NCBI RefSeq assembly: GCF_000429505.1
Contig: NZ_AUBZ01000033.1
Span: 1 to 58,283, forward strand
Source of the DNA: Aliagarivorans taiwanensis DSM 22990
Lineage (GTDB): Bacteria; Pseudomonadota; Gammaproteobacteria; Enterobacterales; Celerinatantimonadaceae
Length of the DNA: 58,283 nucleotides
Direction: 5' to 3'
Shown here: positions 18,368 to 27,364 of the stretch, piece after piece
How the letters are laid out: each line of letters opens with the position of its first letter
Position numbering within the stretch: the first letter of the stretch is position 1
Program-made: the position numbers and the translations under genes
Notes under the pieces: model-generated
Database searches by the model: none
What the model was told of the DNA's origin: nothing
The model's input: only the letters and a program-made list of their open reading frames with translations

Positions 18368-19384
18368 TCACTCCCCGCTATCGCTAACCTCCTCTTCTTC
18401 AGCGGATGCAACTTGCTGACGCGCCACACCTCCCCAGCCAAAGCTTTTTCGGCCATAGCTGCGTTTGGCTCGGCTAACATCAGTGTGCCCCATCAGATTA
18501 GCCAAGGTCTCCTCGTCTATCTCTGCGCGCTTAAGATTAGCCGCGAATTGGGTGCGCCCAACACTGAGCGAGATTGAGAAACCTAAGTGGTTGTTAGTCA
18601 ATGTGTACAAACGCTTTCGACTGGTCTCAAATACAGCATGCGGATCACCAACGGCTCGGCATTTCGCATGGTATCGCACCATAAAATCCGACACGAAGCG
18701 GCGCTCCGCGAAACTTAAGGCATCCAAGGGTATTTGACGATAACGCTCGTCATCATTGAGGGCTTGACGGACTTGTGTGGCAGACGATTTAGCAGTATTT
18801 GGCGCATACAGCACAGGAATATAGCCCCCGTCACTTGCTGGAACTCGCAGCATAAATGCACCTCTCAATTCGTTTGGCCTGAGATTGCACAGAACCGTGA
18901 ACTCCAGCCAATCTATAGCGAACTGGTCGTCGTCGCTCTTTACCACGCGCCGCAACGTGTATAAATCTTCGACACTGATACGCTTGGCCTTTGTTCGCCG
19001 CTGAGTATCATCAGCCGACTTTACCTTAACATCGGTTTTCTTTAATCCACGGGTATTCGCGAGATTTGCCAGCGCGTGACGGAGACTGGTTAGCGATGAC
19101 TCTGGGAGTGGCGGGTCGACCTGCAAATACGCATTTAACACTTGGTTTAGTGCGCCACGATAGATACGCCAACCGGAATGCTGGTTCGTTGTCGCTATTC
19201 GCTCGATGGCGAAATTGACTAACTGGAACCAAGCAGAGATATCCTCACCAGGGGAGCCGTGCTCTTGCTGATAGCGTGATAACAGTGAGCGCAACTTGTC
19301 GTAGTAGCTTTTACTGAGCTGCTTATCCCCAACGATCATTTGACTATTACCAGCTATAAGCGCTTCTAGATGACTACAATGCAC
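18368..19384 (-). CDS. Tyrosine recombinase/integrase
   Basis: The 338-aa protein has the tyrosine-recombinase catalytic set: R169 (CNLRPNELRG), R277 (SVGRTQFAANL), H300 (LMGHTD) and Y310 (KRSYGRKS). The HxxR histidine position is a serine (S274). GTG start at 19384 with AAGGA upstream. It is convergent with the phosphatase (14 bp between stops) and divergent from the DotD-DotC-DotB operon, with the 19410 dyad in between. It separates the two T4SS blocks. Whether it is the element integrase, a dimer-resolution enzyme or cargo is unknown. Confidence 0.82.
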   Translation of the reverse strand: MHCSHLEALIAGNSQMIVGDKQLSKSYYDKLRSLLSRYQQEHGSPGEDISAWFQLVNFAIERIATTNQHSGWRIYRGALNQVLNAYLQVDPPLPESSLTSLRHALANLANTRGLKKTDVKVKSADDTQRRTKAKRISVEDLYTLRRVVKSDDDQFAIDWLEFTVLCNLRPNELRGAFMLRVPASDGGYIPVLYAPNTAKSSATQVRQALNDDERYRQIPLDALSFAERRFVSDFMVRYHAKCRAVGDPHAVFETSRKRLYTLTNNHLGFSISLSVGRTQFAANLKRAEIDEETLANLMGHTDVSRAKRSYGRKSFGWGGVARQQVASAEEEEVSDSGE

Positions 19385-19409
19385 GGAGACTTATCCTTGT
19401 CAAAAACAC

Positions 19410-19428
19410 GCAATACACTATATACTGC
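19410..19428. promoter_or_regulatory. 19-bp dyad (strong copy) between integrase and dotD
   Basis: The sequence is GCAATACACTATATACTGC. An upstream TTGTCA at 19397 and TATATA/TATACT inside the dyad could form a sigma-70 promoter toward dotD (start 19473). The upstream context (TGTCAAAA before GCAATAC) is shared with the pilus-operon site at 23695. Confidence 0.6.
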
Positions 19429-19472
19429 ATATGGTTGTTTGATTATATATCTTGGGGCGAGTGAGGGAAAGC

Positions 19473-20030
19473 ATGCCAAACAGAGTATCGGTGACCGCTT
19501 TAATTGCGATGGCCTTGTTAAGTGGGTGTGCGAACACTAAATCCGACATGACTGACGATGCCAAGAAGATCACCGCATCATTAGACAACTACCTGAGCGA
19601 CCTAGCCAAGCAGGCTAACGAGACGCGTCGAATCACAATGGAACACCAAAGCGCAGTACTTCAACTCACTGAAGATAACGACATCGCCCGGATGACTGAA
19701 GACCGACTGGTTGTTCCCCTCGGAATGGACGTGCCAGTACTCCTTAATGACTACCATGGCCCCGCTGAAACCATGCTTGATTTACTCGCCAATCTGTCTG
19801 GCTACAAGATCGAGTATCAAGGCCCAAAGCCGATGGAGCCATTGTGGATCACACTGAGCGGCCGACAAACGGAAGCCATCAATTGGTTGCGAGATATCTC
19901 TTTACAGATAGATCGCTACAAGACCGATGTCGACATTTACGTCAATGGTACCGCTTACACGTCTGATCATCAGCCTCGTGGCGATATGCCTAATGGCGTG
20001 ATGGTTGTTACCTACAGGAGCTTGCTATGA
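19473..20030 (+). CDS. dotD: DotD/TraH-like outer-membrane lipoprotein
   Basis: ATG 19473 (MPNRVSVTALIAMALLSGC) gives a lipoprotein signal with the lipobox Cys at residue 19, preceded by GAGGGAA. The 185-aa protein then has a helical region and a C-terminal secretin-N0-like domain, including DYHGPAETMLDLLANLSGYK. DotD helps assemble DotH at the outer membrane with DotC. The gene overlaps dotC by 4 bp (ATGA). Confidence 0.78.
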   Translation: MPNRVSVTALIAMALLSGCANTKSDMTDDAKKITASLDNYLSDLAKQANETRRITMEHQSAVLQLTEDNDIARMTEDRLVVPLGMDVPVLLNDYHGPAETMLDLLANLSGYKIEYQGPKPMEPLWITLSGRQTEAINWLRDISLQIDRYKTDVDIYVNGTAYTSDHQPRGDMPNGVMVVTYRSLL

Positions 20031-20968
20031 GCAGAATGACAAGAGCCATAGGTTTAGGTTGGTGCTTGCTCCTCAGTACCGTCGGTGGAACGGCGGCGGT
20101 CGCCTCTGATATTAACACTCAGCTTTCGATAATCGAGAAAGAAGGCGCGGAGATGCATCGCTATCTCAGTACCATCGACAAGGGCAGTATTGATTACTCG
20201 CACTCGATAGTGCGAACTAGGGCTAGAGAAGGAAACATTTTACAGCAGGGTAAAGCCCATACAGCCAGAACCCTCGGCATGCAGGCCGGCGAATACTACG
20301 CACAACGCATCATTAACGCGTACCTAGAAAACTATGGCGGTTATCTAGATGAGATCTTAGATTTCAGTGCCTACCTGACCACCTATCGTCATTATCTCGT
20401 TATGCCACCAGTGGTAAATGAAGTTGATGGAAGAAAGATATACACCCGTGACGATCGCAGAGCATTTAGAGTCTCGGACAAGACGTACATGATAACGCGG
20501 CAGCCTTTTTTCATCGAAACGGTACCTACCTGGCGCCAGTACATGGTTCAAAATGCGCGCCCCCCAGTAATCAATTACCAGTCGACACTTCCCGAAGCAG
20601 GTAATAAAGAAGAACGAAAAACCTGGGAGCTCCATTTTAATGAAGGCTGGAAGCTTGGTATCGACCAGGCAATAGCAAACACCCGCATGCAACTCGGCCG
20701 CACGCTATACGATCTTCAAGGAATTCAGCGCTACATCATACTGAGGGACAAGAACCTCATCAGCGAACCCCGCTTTCAAGAAGTCAGCAATGCCGTCTCC
20801 GGTAACCAATCAGTGATGAACCTAGGTGATAGACTGGTTGAAATTTCAGTAGAGCCCACCATGCAGTTGGACAGCCGCAAATGGATAGCGATCCCGCAGC
20901 TTCCACCGCTAGAAAGCTTACTCGATCCCGAGCAGTTACGTATTCTGACAACGGTTGGGGCACAATAG
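20027..20968 (+). CDS. dotC: DotC/TraI-like outer-membrane core protein
   Basis: The 313-aa protein has a cleavable signal peptide (about residues 1-27). The DotC pattern follows: MVQNARPPVINYQSTLPEA, then KTWELHFNEGWKLGIDQA, NTRMQLGRTLYDLQGIQRY. The signal lacks a clear lipobox, unlike Legionella DotC, so it may be non-lipidated. The ATG overlaps the dotD stop. TAG of dotC shares its G with the GTG of dotB. Confidence 0.9.
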   Translation: MSRMTRAIGLGWCLLLSTVGGTAAVASDINTQLSIIEKEGAEMHRYLSTIDKGSIDYSHSIVRTRAREGNILQQGKAHTARTLGMQAGEYYAQRIINAYLENYGGYLDEILDFSAYLTTYRHYLVMPPVVNEVDGRKIYTRDDRRAFRVSDKTYMITRQPFFIETVPTWRQYMVQNARPPVINYQSTLPEAGNKEERKTWELHFNEGWKLGIDQAIANTRMQLGRTLYDLQGIQRYIILRDKNLISEPRFQEVSNAVSGNQSVMNLGDRLVEISVEPTMQLDSRKWIAIPQLPPLESLLDPEQLRILTTVGAQ

Positions 20969-22236
20969 TGAATACACCTGAACTGCCAGATTTCCTAGCT
21001 GACAATTTTGGTATCCCTGACACACCAGCAGAAACAGATCCCACTCCCGATTACTTACAAAGGCTCATTGAGGATCCCGATTTCCAGCACGTCGAACGAC
21101 AAGCATCGATTTTAGGCTCAACGTGGGACAAGCTGTTTATTTCGCTGGAAAGAGCAGGAAGTTTTGACGATATATACCTGTGCGCAGAGTGGCCAATCGT
21201 CATCAAGCGAAAAAAGCGACTCTATCGGCCTCGTGCGGCATTGCTGACACAGGCTGAGCTGGAATCGTTCATCGAGTTTAAATTCAGTACTAATGCAAAT
21301 ATTCGTCTTAAGGCTCCTTCGGGCGAAGTTAAAGATGCATTTGAAGTCAATCCAGCAAGCGACCACTCATTAGGTTATGCAGCAGAGGTGCATAAGGATG
21401 ATGCAGAGCGATACCGATACCGCCTTGCTGGAAGTAATTACTTAACGCCTAACGGATATCGCTCTTACCGATTAGTGGCTCGCTCTCTAGAAACTGTCCC
21501 TCGAACATTTGACCAACTTAATGTCTGCGAGACGATACGCAAACACTGCAGCCCACGACAAGGGTTAGTGATTATTGCCGGTGAAACCGGATCGGGTAAA
21601 TCGACCCTATGCGCCTCCATCGTCGCTCACCTCCGCCAACTCAAGGATGACTATCGGATAATCTTGAGCTACGAAAAGCCAATCGAATACCTACTTCATA
21701 CTGCTCCCGGACACAATCCTGTATGGCAGCACAGTGTTGGCGAAGGAGAAGACTTTGCAACGTTTTATGATGCGCTGGTCAATGCGCTACGTAGCGGTCC
21801 CGAAGTGATATACCTCGGTGAGACATCGGATCAAGATACATTTGCAACTCTGCCAAAGATTGCTGAGTCAGGCCACATGGGGCTGACAACGCTGCACGCG
21901 AAGAACATCCCAGCCATATTCACACGTTTTTATAATGAGGTCGAACCGGAAAAAGCCAATGCCGTGTTGGGCAACCTTGTGACGTATGCCGAGCTGTTTG
22001 TAGTGCAGTACCTCAGTCAAGCGAAGGATGGCGGCATCGTGGCAGTGCAAGAGATCTTGCACTTTACGCCCTCGCTAAAAAGACGCCTGCTTAAGCACAA
22101 AGGGCAGGAGCTTTTAGAAGCTGTAGGCGCTGCAGTGGAAGAGGAGGGGCAGTCGATGACCGCCCATGCGCGCGCCCTATTTGAGCAGGGTGTGATCAGT
22201 CAGGCGGCGCTAGACAACATTCTTACAGGGGTTTAA
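20968..22236 (+). CDS. dotB: DotB/TraJ-like secretion ATPase
   Basis: GTG start at 20968 (MNTPELPDFLADNF) right on the dotC stop, giving 422 aa. An earlier ATG at 20881 is inside dotC. Walker A is GETGSGKS (205-212), the acidic Walker B stretch EVIYLGE (279-285), and a His-box HMGLTTLHAKN (303-313). These place it in the VirB11/PilT family and specifically near DotB, the hexameric cytoplasmic ATPase of I-type T4SS. Confidence 0.94.
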   Translation: MNTPELPDFLADNFGIPDTPAETDPTPDYLQRLIEDPDFQHVERQASILGSTWDKLFISLERAGSFDDIYLCAEWPIVIKRKKRLYRPRAALLTQAELESFIEFKFSTNANIRLKAPSGEVKDAFEVNPASDHSLGYAAEVHKDDAERYRYRLAGSNYLTPNGYRSYRLVARSLETVPRTFDQLNVCETIRKHCSPRQGLVIIAGETGSGKSTLCASIVAHLRQLKDDYRIILSYEKPIEYLLHTAPGHNPVWQHSVGEGEDFATFYDALVNALRSGPEVIYLGETSDQDTFATLPKIAESGHMGLTTLHAKNIPAIFTRFYNEVEPEKANAVLGNLVTYAELFVVQYLSQAKDGGIVAVQEILHFTPSLKRRLLKHKGQELLEAVGAAVEEEGQSMTAHARALFEQGVISQAALDNILTGV

Positions 22237-22263
22237 GGAATAGCAACATGGAGGATCACGCGC

Positions 22264-22650
22264 ATGCTAGATAAGTTTGACCCACACGAAATTGACCCAG
22301 ATGCCACCTACTGTGAAGAATCCAGGATGGTAGCTACCGCGGGGCCACTAACGGTGCTTGAAGTGATCATCATGTTCGCCTTGATGTTTTTCATGTCCAT
22401 TATTGTGGGGATGTTCATAGGGTTCGGCACGGGCTTTATGCGCTGGCTTACGTGGATGGCCATCTACCTCATTTTGCGGCGTTTAATTGTCGCCACCAAG
22501 ATCCCCCCAACCAAACTGTTACATAGCTTTCTTACACGCTACCAACGAATTTATCGCGCAGTTCCCAGTCATGCATCAAACCTGAGGGAACGGCAGCATA
22601 ACTACCTGAAACGGGATACAAAACTGTCATGCTTAAAATTTTGGGAATAA
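22264..22650 (+). CDS. icmT: IcmT/TraK-like inner-membrane protein
   Basis: 128 aa with a strongly hydrophobic middle (about residues 30-70) including GFMRWLTWMAIYLILRR. A basic tail follows. Small IcmT/TraK proteins follow DotB in I-type clusters, and the position fits. It is longer than Legionella IcmT (about 86 aa). The 3' end overlaps the next gene by 22 bp. Confidence 0.7.
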   Translation: MLDKFDPHEIDPDATYCEESRMVATAGPLTVLEVIIMFALMFFMSIIVGMFIGFGTGFMRWLTWMAIYLILRRLIVATKIPPTKLLHSFLTRYQRIYRAVPSHASNLRERQHNYLKRDTKLSCLKFWE

Positions 22651-23120
22651 CAACGTTACTGGTGTTGTCCGCTTCATCGCAGGCGGCACTGCGAGTCCAT
22701 TTGCCGACTCAAGAACCACCAACAGCTGAGCCGGCACCTAGCATGGACAGTATCAGCGGGAAAGGGCAGCGGCAGGCCCTTCAGAGCGTGTTGATGCAAC
22801 TATCACGTAATCAACTTGATGTGCGTTTTGTTGAGCCAGCGCTTAAGGATATGCAGATCAATTGGTCTGCTAGCGAAGAACCGCTTGAGATCATTTTGAG
22901 CCGGTTAGGGCGCCAATACCAAATTGATCTGAGTCTAAATCGCAGCGCGCATACGCTTTACGTTGCAATAGATAACGGCCAATGCACTCCGCACCGGGAG
23001 CAATCACTAAGTGAGATCTCTCGGGTATGGCGTGCCTTAGGTATCGACAAGCGACCACAGCTACCTCCCTCGCTGGTTATACCGGTTGATTCAGCTGGCT
23101 ATAGCCAGCGCTTGTGTTAA
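22629..23120 (+). CDS. Exported secretin-N0/TcpQ-like protein
   Basis: 163 aa with a signal peptide (MLKILGITTLLVLSASSQA) and a domain resembling the N0/STN fold (NWSASEEPLEIILSRLGRQY followed by QIDLSLNRSAHTLYVAI). Such domains dock to secretins. It could serve the DotH core or the PilN secretin nearby. Overlaps icmT by 22 bp and the frame of the transglycosylase slightly. Confidence 0.6.
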   Translation: MLKILGITTLLVLSASSQAALRVHLPTQEPPTAEPAPSMDSISGKGQRQALQSVLMQLSRNQLDVRFVEPALKDMQINWSASEEPLEIILSRLGRQYQIDLSLNRSAHTLYVAIDNGQCTPHREQSLSEISRVWRALGIDKRPQLPPSLVIPVDSAGYSQRLC

Positions 23121-23122
23121 CG

Positions 23123-23680
23123 GTGAAAAGAATCATGTTGTTGGCCAAACCGCTACGCAGGATTGCCGTTGTTCTTATGATGGTGAGCTGTGGCGCCTAC
23201 AGTCATGAGGCGGAGACGAATCGCGCATTGATCTTTAAGCACAAGATGACCGGCTATCAAGACTTGGGGCATTGTATACGAAACCACGCACTGCGCTTCC
23301 AAATCCCTGAATGGATCTTGTTATCTGTGTTGTGGCAAGAGCGAGGCCCGCGGCATGGATATTTGGTGAATAGTGATGGCACCAAAGACTATGGCATCAG
23401 CTGTATCAACGACATTCGAATTAAAGATCTGAATCAACGGGGCGTTGCGGTCACGGCAGATATGTTGATGACGGATCCTTGCTTTGCGATAGGCGTGACA
23501 GCGTACCTGTTAAACTTCGAGATGCTTCAACTGTCCAGCAACCAGCGAGACTGGCTCACGGCTGCCGCGAATTACCACTACAACATAAAAGGGCGCTATC
23601 CACAGCGCCATCACAAGTATAAAAGCCAACTAATCACGCATTTACGGTCTTTTCAGAAGATTATTGCCAGCAAAACCTAA
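23123..23680 (+). CDS. Lytic transglycosylase (VirB1/PilT-like)
   Basis: About 185 aa with a signal peptide ending near SCGAYS and an SLT-type lysozyme-like domain: FQIPEWILLSVLWQERG with the catalytic Glu of QERG, NSDGTKDYGISCIND, and the C-terminal AANYHYNIKGRYP. Such enzymes open the peptidoglycan for T4SS or pilus assembly; the IncI pilus cluster includes one (PilT). GTG 23123 (MKRIMLLAKPLRR) was chosen, with GTG 23114 and ATG 23135 as alternatives. It is the last gene of the DotD operon. Confidence 0.8.
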   Translation: MKRIMLLAKPLRRIAVVLMMVSCGAYSHEAETNRALIFKHKMTGYQDLGHCIRNHALRFQIPEWILLSVLWQERGPRHGYLVNSDGTKDYGISCINDIRIKDLNQRGVAVTADMLMTDPCFAIGVTAYLLNFEMLQLSSNQRDWLTAAANYHYNIKGRYPQRHHKYKSQLITHLRSFQKIIASKT

Positions 23681-23694
23681 GCCTGTCAAAATGC

Positions 23695-23713
23695 GCAATA
23701 CTATGTATAATGC
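23695..23713. promoter_or_regulatory. 19-bp dyad (strong copy) at the pilus operon promoter
   Basis: The sequence is GCAATACTATGTATAATGC. It contains a perfect -10 (TATAAT, 23706-23711), with CTGTCA about 17 bp upstream as -35. The pilus operon start codon is 43 bp downstream at 23756. Together with the 19410 site this shows the dyad overlaying a core promoter. Confidence 0.7.
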
Positions 23714-23755
23714 AAAGTACGTATCAGTAGGCTATGAATTGAGTCGGAACTATAT

Positions 23756-25087
23756 ATGAAAGTTGAAAGACTACCAGTCTTACTTGCGCTCTTAGGGGCA
23801 ACCACCCTCACTGCCGGCGCGGACATGTGGGAAGGCGGAATGCAACCCATTTCCTCAGGCAGGGCGACACCGACATCACCCCCCAAAGATGTGACTGTTC
23901 CGGCTGACGATTCAGGGAAGCTAGTTTCACCTCCGATAAGCGGAGCGGGTAGCCGGAGTCATGATGTATCAATGAGCGGCAGGCGGACGCAGCAGGCCAT
24001 GACACTAGAGACATCGAGTGGCTGGCTACTACCAGCAGGGTGGACATTAATGTTCGCGGACAACCGTTTTCGGGAGGTGGTACTGCGATTTAAGGGCAAT
24101 GACCACAATCTTGTTCGCTGGTCTGAGATCTATGATGATGCAGGCAAGCGTTTCGGTATCGCGTTTCTAGCCGATACTCGACTGAAATCCATTATCGCGA
24201 CACCGGCCGATGAATTCCGATATCCGGGAGTGCACTACGTGCAATCTACCGTCGCCGAGCATGCAGCTCGCTTCCAATGGCAATATTGGTTAGGGCAATC
24301 AACTATCGCCGCTGGAGAACATGACCTTGCACTAAAGCGTGGAGAACAGCAGGCCTTGTTGGCACAGCAAGCTCGCAATGCAGCGGTTGTGGCTGAACAT
24401 AAAGCTGAGCTATACGCAAAGTATCGTTCGGAGTATGAACGACTACAAGCTGAGCATGCTGCTCGCAGTGAGGAGCTCGATGCCTCTTTCCGATTAAACA
24501 AACAGCGTCAAATGGAATTGGAATTGGCAATCAGCGTGAATGAAACGAGCTCTGCACAACAAAGAAGGAACAGCGAAGATCTCGTCGCACAGCGTGAGCG
24601 CGTCATTGTGCAAGGCGAGTTGCTTGAACAACAAAAATTAGAACTAGAGCGAGAACATAGAGAAACACTGGAGGCAGCGCTCGCTGATACCCGCAATCAA
24701 CAAGCTGAATTAGCACTGGCCCGAGAACAACTTGCTCAACAGATCGTTCGCTACTACCCAGATTTTGACCGGAAAATGCAGGCGTCAGGCGTCGACGTAG
24801 AAACGGCTGTACGCGGTTACCTGGATGAACAGTGGAATTACAACTTGGCATTTGACAATAGCCTCCTCGCAGCCAACCAGCGCGGGGCACTACGTTTTGA
24901 GTATGACCTGTATTTTAGCGGCTCCAAACTGGAAGTTGATGTATCGAAAATCGCCTGTGCTATTACCCGAGACCACGACGGCATACTCGCGATGGCTCAA
25001 ATCCAGCCAGACACCCGCCTAGTGTATATGCAATTACACCGTGCAAGCCAAGAAAATCGAAGTAAAGCAATAGCGCAGTGCTATTAG
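23756..25087 (+). CDS. Exported coiled-coil protein, first gene of pilus operon (PilL-like place)
   Basis: 443 aa with a signal peptide (about residues 1-21, LTAGADMWEGG), a TcpQ/PilL-like middle (SSGWLLPAGWTLMFADNRFR), and a long charged coiled coil (about 185-325, many Gln/Glu/Ala heptads). A beta-rich C-terminal domain follows. It occupies the pilL position of IncI-type pil clusters, but overall similarity is not evident by eye. Likely periplasmic, bracing the secretin. Confidence 0.6.
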   Translation: MKVERLPVLLALLGATTLTAGADMWEGGMQPISSGRATPTSPPKDVTVPADDSGKLVSPPISGAGSRSHDVSMSGRRTQQAMTLETSSGWLLPAGWTLMFADNRFREVVLRFKGNDHNLVRWSEIYDDAGKRFGIAFLADTRLKSIIATPADEFRYPGVHYVQSTVAEHAARFQWQYWLGQSTIAAGEHDLALKRGEQQALLAQQARNAAVVAEHKAELYAKYRSEYERLQAEHAARSEELDASFRLNKQRQMELELAISVNETSSAQQRRNSEDLVAQRERVIVQGELLEQQKLELEREHRETLEAALADTRNQQAELALAREQLAQQIVRYYPDFDRKMQASGVDVETAVRGYLDEQWNYNLAFDNSLLAANQRGALRFEYDLYFSGSKLEVDVSKIACAITRDHDGILAMAQIQPDTRLVYMQLHRASQENRSKAIAQCY

Positions 25088-25119
25088 CCTCAGGGGATAG
25101 ATTTAAAAGGAATTGATGG

Positions 25120-25737
25120 ATGAAACGAAATCGAATGACAAGCGGCGCGCTAATGCTATTGCTCCTGACGGGACAATCCACCGCAGTTCAAGCCAACGAA
25201 AGAGTGGAACTGATAGATTCTCATGCACTCGTATCCAACGTTGCCACACAACCCGCTAGCGGGTCCACGTCGCCGCTGGTATCAACCACCAGCAGTGAGC
25301 CGGCATCGCAAGCTCAGATAGCGATTGAGCAGCCAAAACAAGCGACAAAAGTGGACACTTTCAGTTTCAATCGTTATGGCAGCCGCGCTCTGGATAATCT
25401 CTATGAGCAGGTGCCATCTTATCTTGATCTAGCCATCACATTTAGTGATCGCGTATCAGTGCTACCAAATGGTGAGATTGAGTTCCAGGTGAAGCGAGGC
25501 TCGCTTAAACACAATGCGAGTTCGTTAATTGGGCATACGCTGGGCGGCTCTATATACACCCGTGAAAATTTCCCCAGCAGTTTGCGCTTTGAGAACGATT
25601 TTTCCCTTCGCGGGGAAAATGTTTTGGAAATACTCGATAAGCTTATCGCCCCATTTTTTGACTCAGAAAACGTCGAATCGGTCGTCTACATCAACAACAT
25701 TGTGGAGCTGACCATCGGTTCCGCAGCAGGAAACTAG
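25120..25737 (+). CDS. Exported hypothetical protein of pilus operon (PilM place)
   Basis: 205 aa with a signal peptide (ending STAVQANE), a Ser/Thr/Pro-rich linker and a C-terminal N0-like domain (SYLDLAITFSDRVSVLPNGE; LRGENVLEILDKLIAPFFDS). Located directly before the secretin PilN. It may be an accessory pilotin-like or N0-domain partner. Not named because PilM homology is not visible. Confidence 0.6.
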   Translation: MKRNRMTSGALMLLLLTGQSTAVQANERVELIDSHALVSNVATQPASGSTSPLVSTTSSEPASQAQIAIEQPKQATKVDTFSFNRYGSRALDNLYEQVPSYLDLAITFSDRVSVLPNGEIEFQVKRGSLKHNASSLIGHTLGGSIYTRENFPSSLRFENDFSLRGENVLEILDKLIAPFFDSENVESVVYINNIVELTIGSAAGN

Positions 25738-25750
25738 GGATTTATAAACC

Positions 25751-27346
25751 ATGAAGGGATTTACATTCAGGGCACGTAATCTTCGACTTTGGGGCCTACT
25801 GTTGCCAGCGATGCTAGCAGGCTGTTCATTCTTGGAAATGAGTGAGCAGCGAGCAGAGATCGAATCTGCGATAGCTGAAGATGTCGCAGACATAGAGCAG
25901 ATGCGATCACAAACACGACGCTATAAGCACATCCGCATCGTCGACAATCTCTTTGTACCTTCAGTTACCCGCGTAGAGCTTCAAAAACCCCGCTGGTGGT
26001 TTAAAGACTTAGAAGGCGCAAAAGGGGTTGATATCGCGCTGGATAGCGCACTCCAACTAATATTCGATGACATCTACGTTAACTTTAAGTTTGATGGCGG
26101 ACTAGACAGCAAGCGCCCCGTGAGCTTTTACGGGCGTACAATCGGTGAAGCGTTGGACTCGATTGCCTCAGCGAGCGGCTATAGCTATCAACTACATAGC
26201 GACAACGTGATCTCCTGGTCTGAGTTCGAAACGCGCACGTTCTTGGTGGCGGTACCGCCAGGGATTGAATCGTTTGGGCAAGGTAAAGGCCCTTCCGGTA
26301 CTGAAGGCGATAACAAAAATATCGTCTCATCAGATGAGTATATTCACAGCACAGCAGAGTATGACCCATTGGGTGAATTGACCGACGAACTGAAAACTTA
26401 TTCGTCGTTCCGCGATGTTATCTCTTTGGCATCAAGGGGTGAAGAAGGGGCGGCCGAGAATGATGATGAAATTCCTATTTTCCTGAATCGCTCTGCAGGC
26501 ACTATCACTGTGCGAGACTATCCACATGTAGTCGCACAAATGGCGGACATTGTTCGACAAAAAAATGATATCTACCGGACCCAAGTGATCATGGATGTTG
26601 AGGTGATTGAAGTTAAGCTAACCAACGAGAATGTTGAGGCGTTTGACTTGAACTTGATGGTGCAAGAACTGACTTCTAAGGCGATTGCCGTTAGCTCGAG
26701 TACGACCTTTGTCAACTCGCTGTCCTCAAGTGCTGGGTCACACATTATCAGCGGCGAGATCACCAAAGGGCGAGCTAGTGGCACGTCAATGCTTATTGAA
26801 ATGCTGAAGTCTCGCGGCATGGTATCCAACCGCACCCTGCCGAAGGTGATTACTCATCACAATACGGTGGCTAAGCTTCGCGACCTTGACTCGATCTCCT
26901 ACATCCGAGAACGCTCCAGCACGCAGACGGTAAACGTAGGGACAGAGTTTACCGTGATACAAGATGAGTTTGACGTTGGCTTTTCACTGTTCGTGTTGCC
27001 TAGTGTTTACGAGCAAGACGTGAATATTCGAATGGCTACCAATATGTCGACACTGCTAGGCCTAGATCGCAACGGCGATGGTAATGCGCCAAATGGTGGT
27101 GATGATGACCAGAACTACTCTTCAAGTTACGTTGAATCACCAGCCATTACACACAAGGACTTCTTAAGCCGTTTTACTGTGCGCTCTGGCGATACACTTC
27201 TGTTGGCTGGATTGAGTCGCGAAGCTAAATCCGTACGCGAGAATAGTTCCGGTAGCCGCCTACTGGGTATGGCTAACTACGGCTCTTCCGACCGGATTGA
27301 GACGATTATTGCCATTACGCCTCGTATTCAGCGGCCGCGACTGTAG
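25751..27346 (+). CDS. pilN: PilN-like outer-membrane lipoprotein secretin
   Basis: 531 aa with a lipoprotein signal (lipobox LLAGC-type, Cys25), secretin N-domains and a C-terminal secretin domain (DEFDVGFSLFVLPSVYEQDV; FTVRSGDTLLLAGLSREAK; DRIETIIAITPRIQRP). It is the outer-membrane pore for the conjugative thin pilus, of the BfpB/PilN class. Order pilN-O-P-Q-R-S after it supports the name. Confidence 0.9.
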   Translation: MKGFTFRARNLRLWGLLLPAMLAGCSFLEMSEQRAEIESAIAEDVADIEQMRSQTRRYKHIRIVDNLFVPSVTRVELQKPRWWFKDLEGAKGVDIALDSALQLIFDDIYVNFKFDGGLDSKRPVSFYGRTIGEALDSIASASGYSYQLHSDNVISWSEFETRTFLVAVPPGIESFGQGKGPSGTEGDNKNIVSSDEYIHSTAEYDPLGELTDELKTYSSFRDVISLASRGEEGAAENDDEIPIFLNRSAGTITVRDYPHVVAQMADIVRQKNDIYRTQVIMDVEVIEVKLTNENVEAFDLNLMVQELTSKAIAVSSSTTFVNSLSSSAGSHIISGEITKGRASGTSMLIEMLKSRGMVSNRTLPKVITHHNTVAKLRDLDSISYIRERSSTQTVNVGTEFTVIQDEFDVGFSLFVLPSVYEQDVNIRMATNMSTLLGLDRNGDGNAPNGGDDDQNYSSSYVESPAITHKDFLSRFTVRSGDTLLLAGLSREAKSVRENSSGSRLLGMANYGSSDRIETIIAITPRIQRPRL

Positions 27347-27364
27347 TTTAAGGGAGGTTACGGT

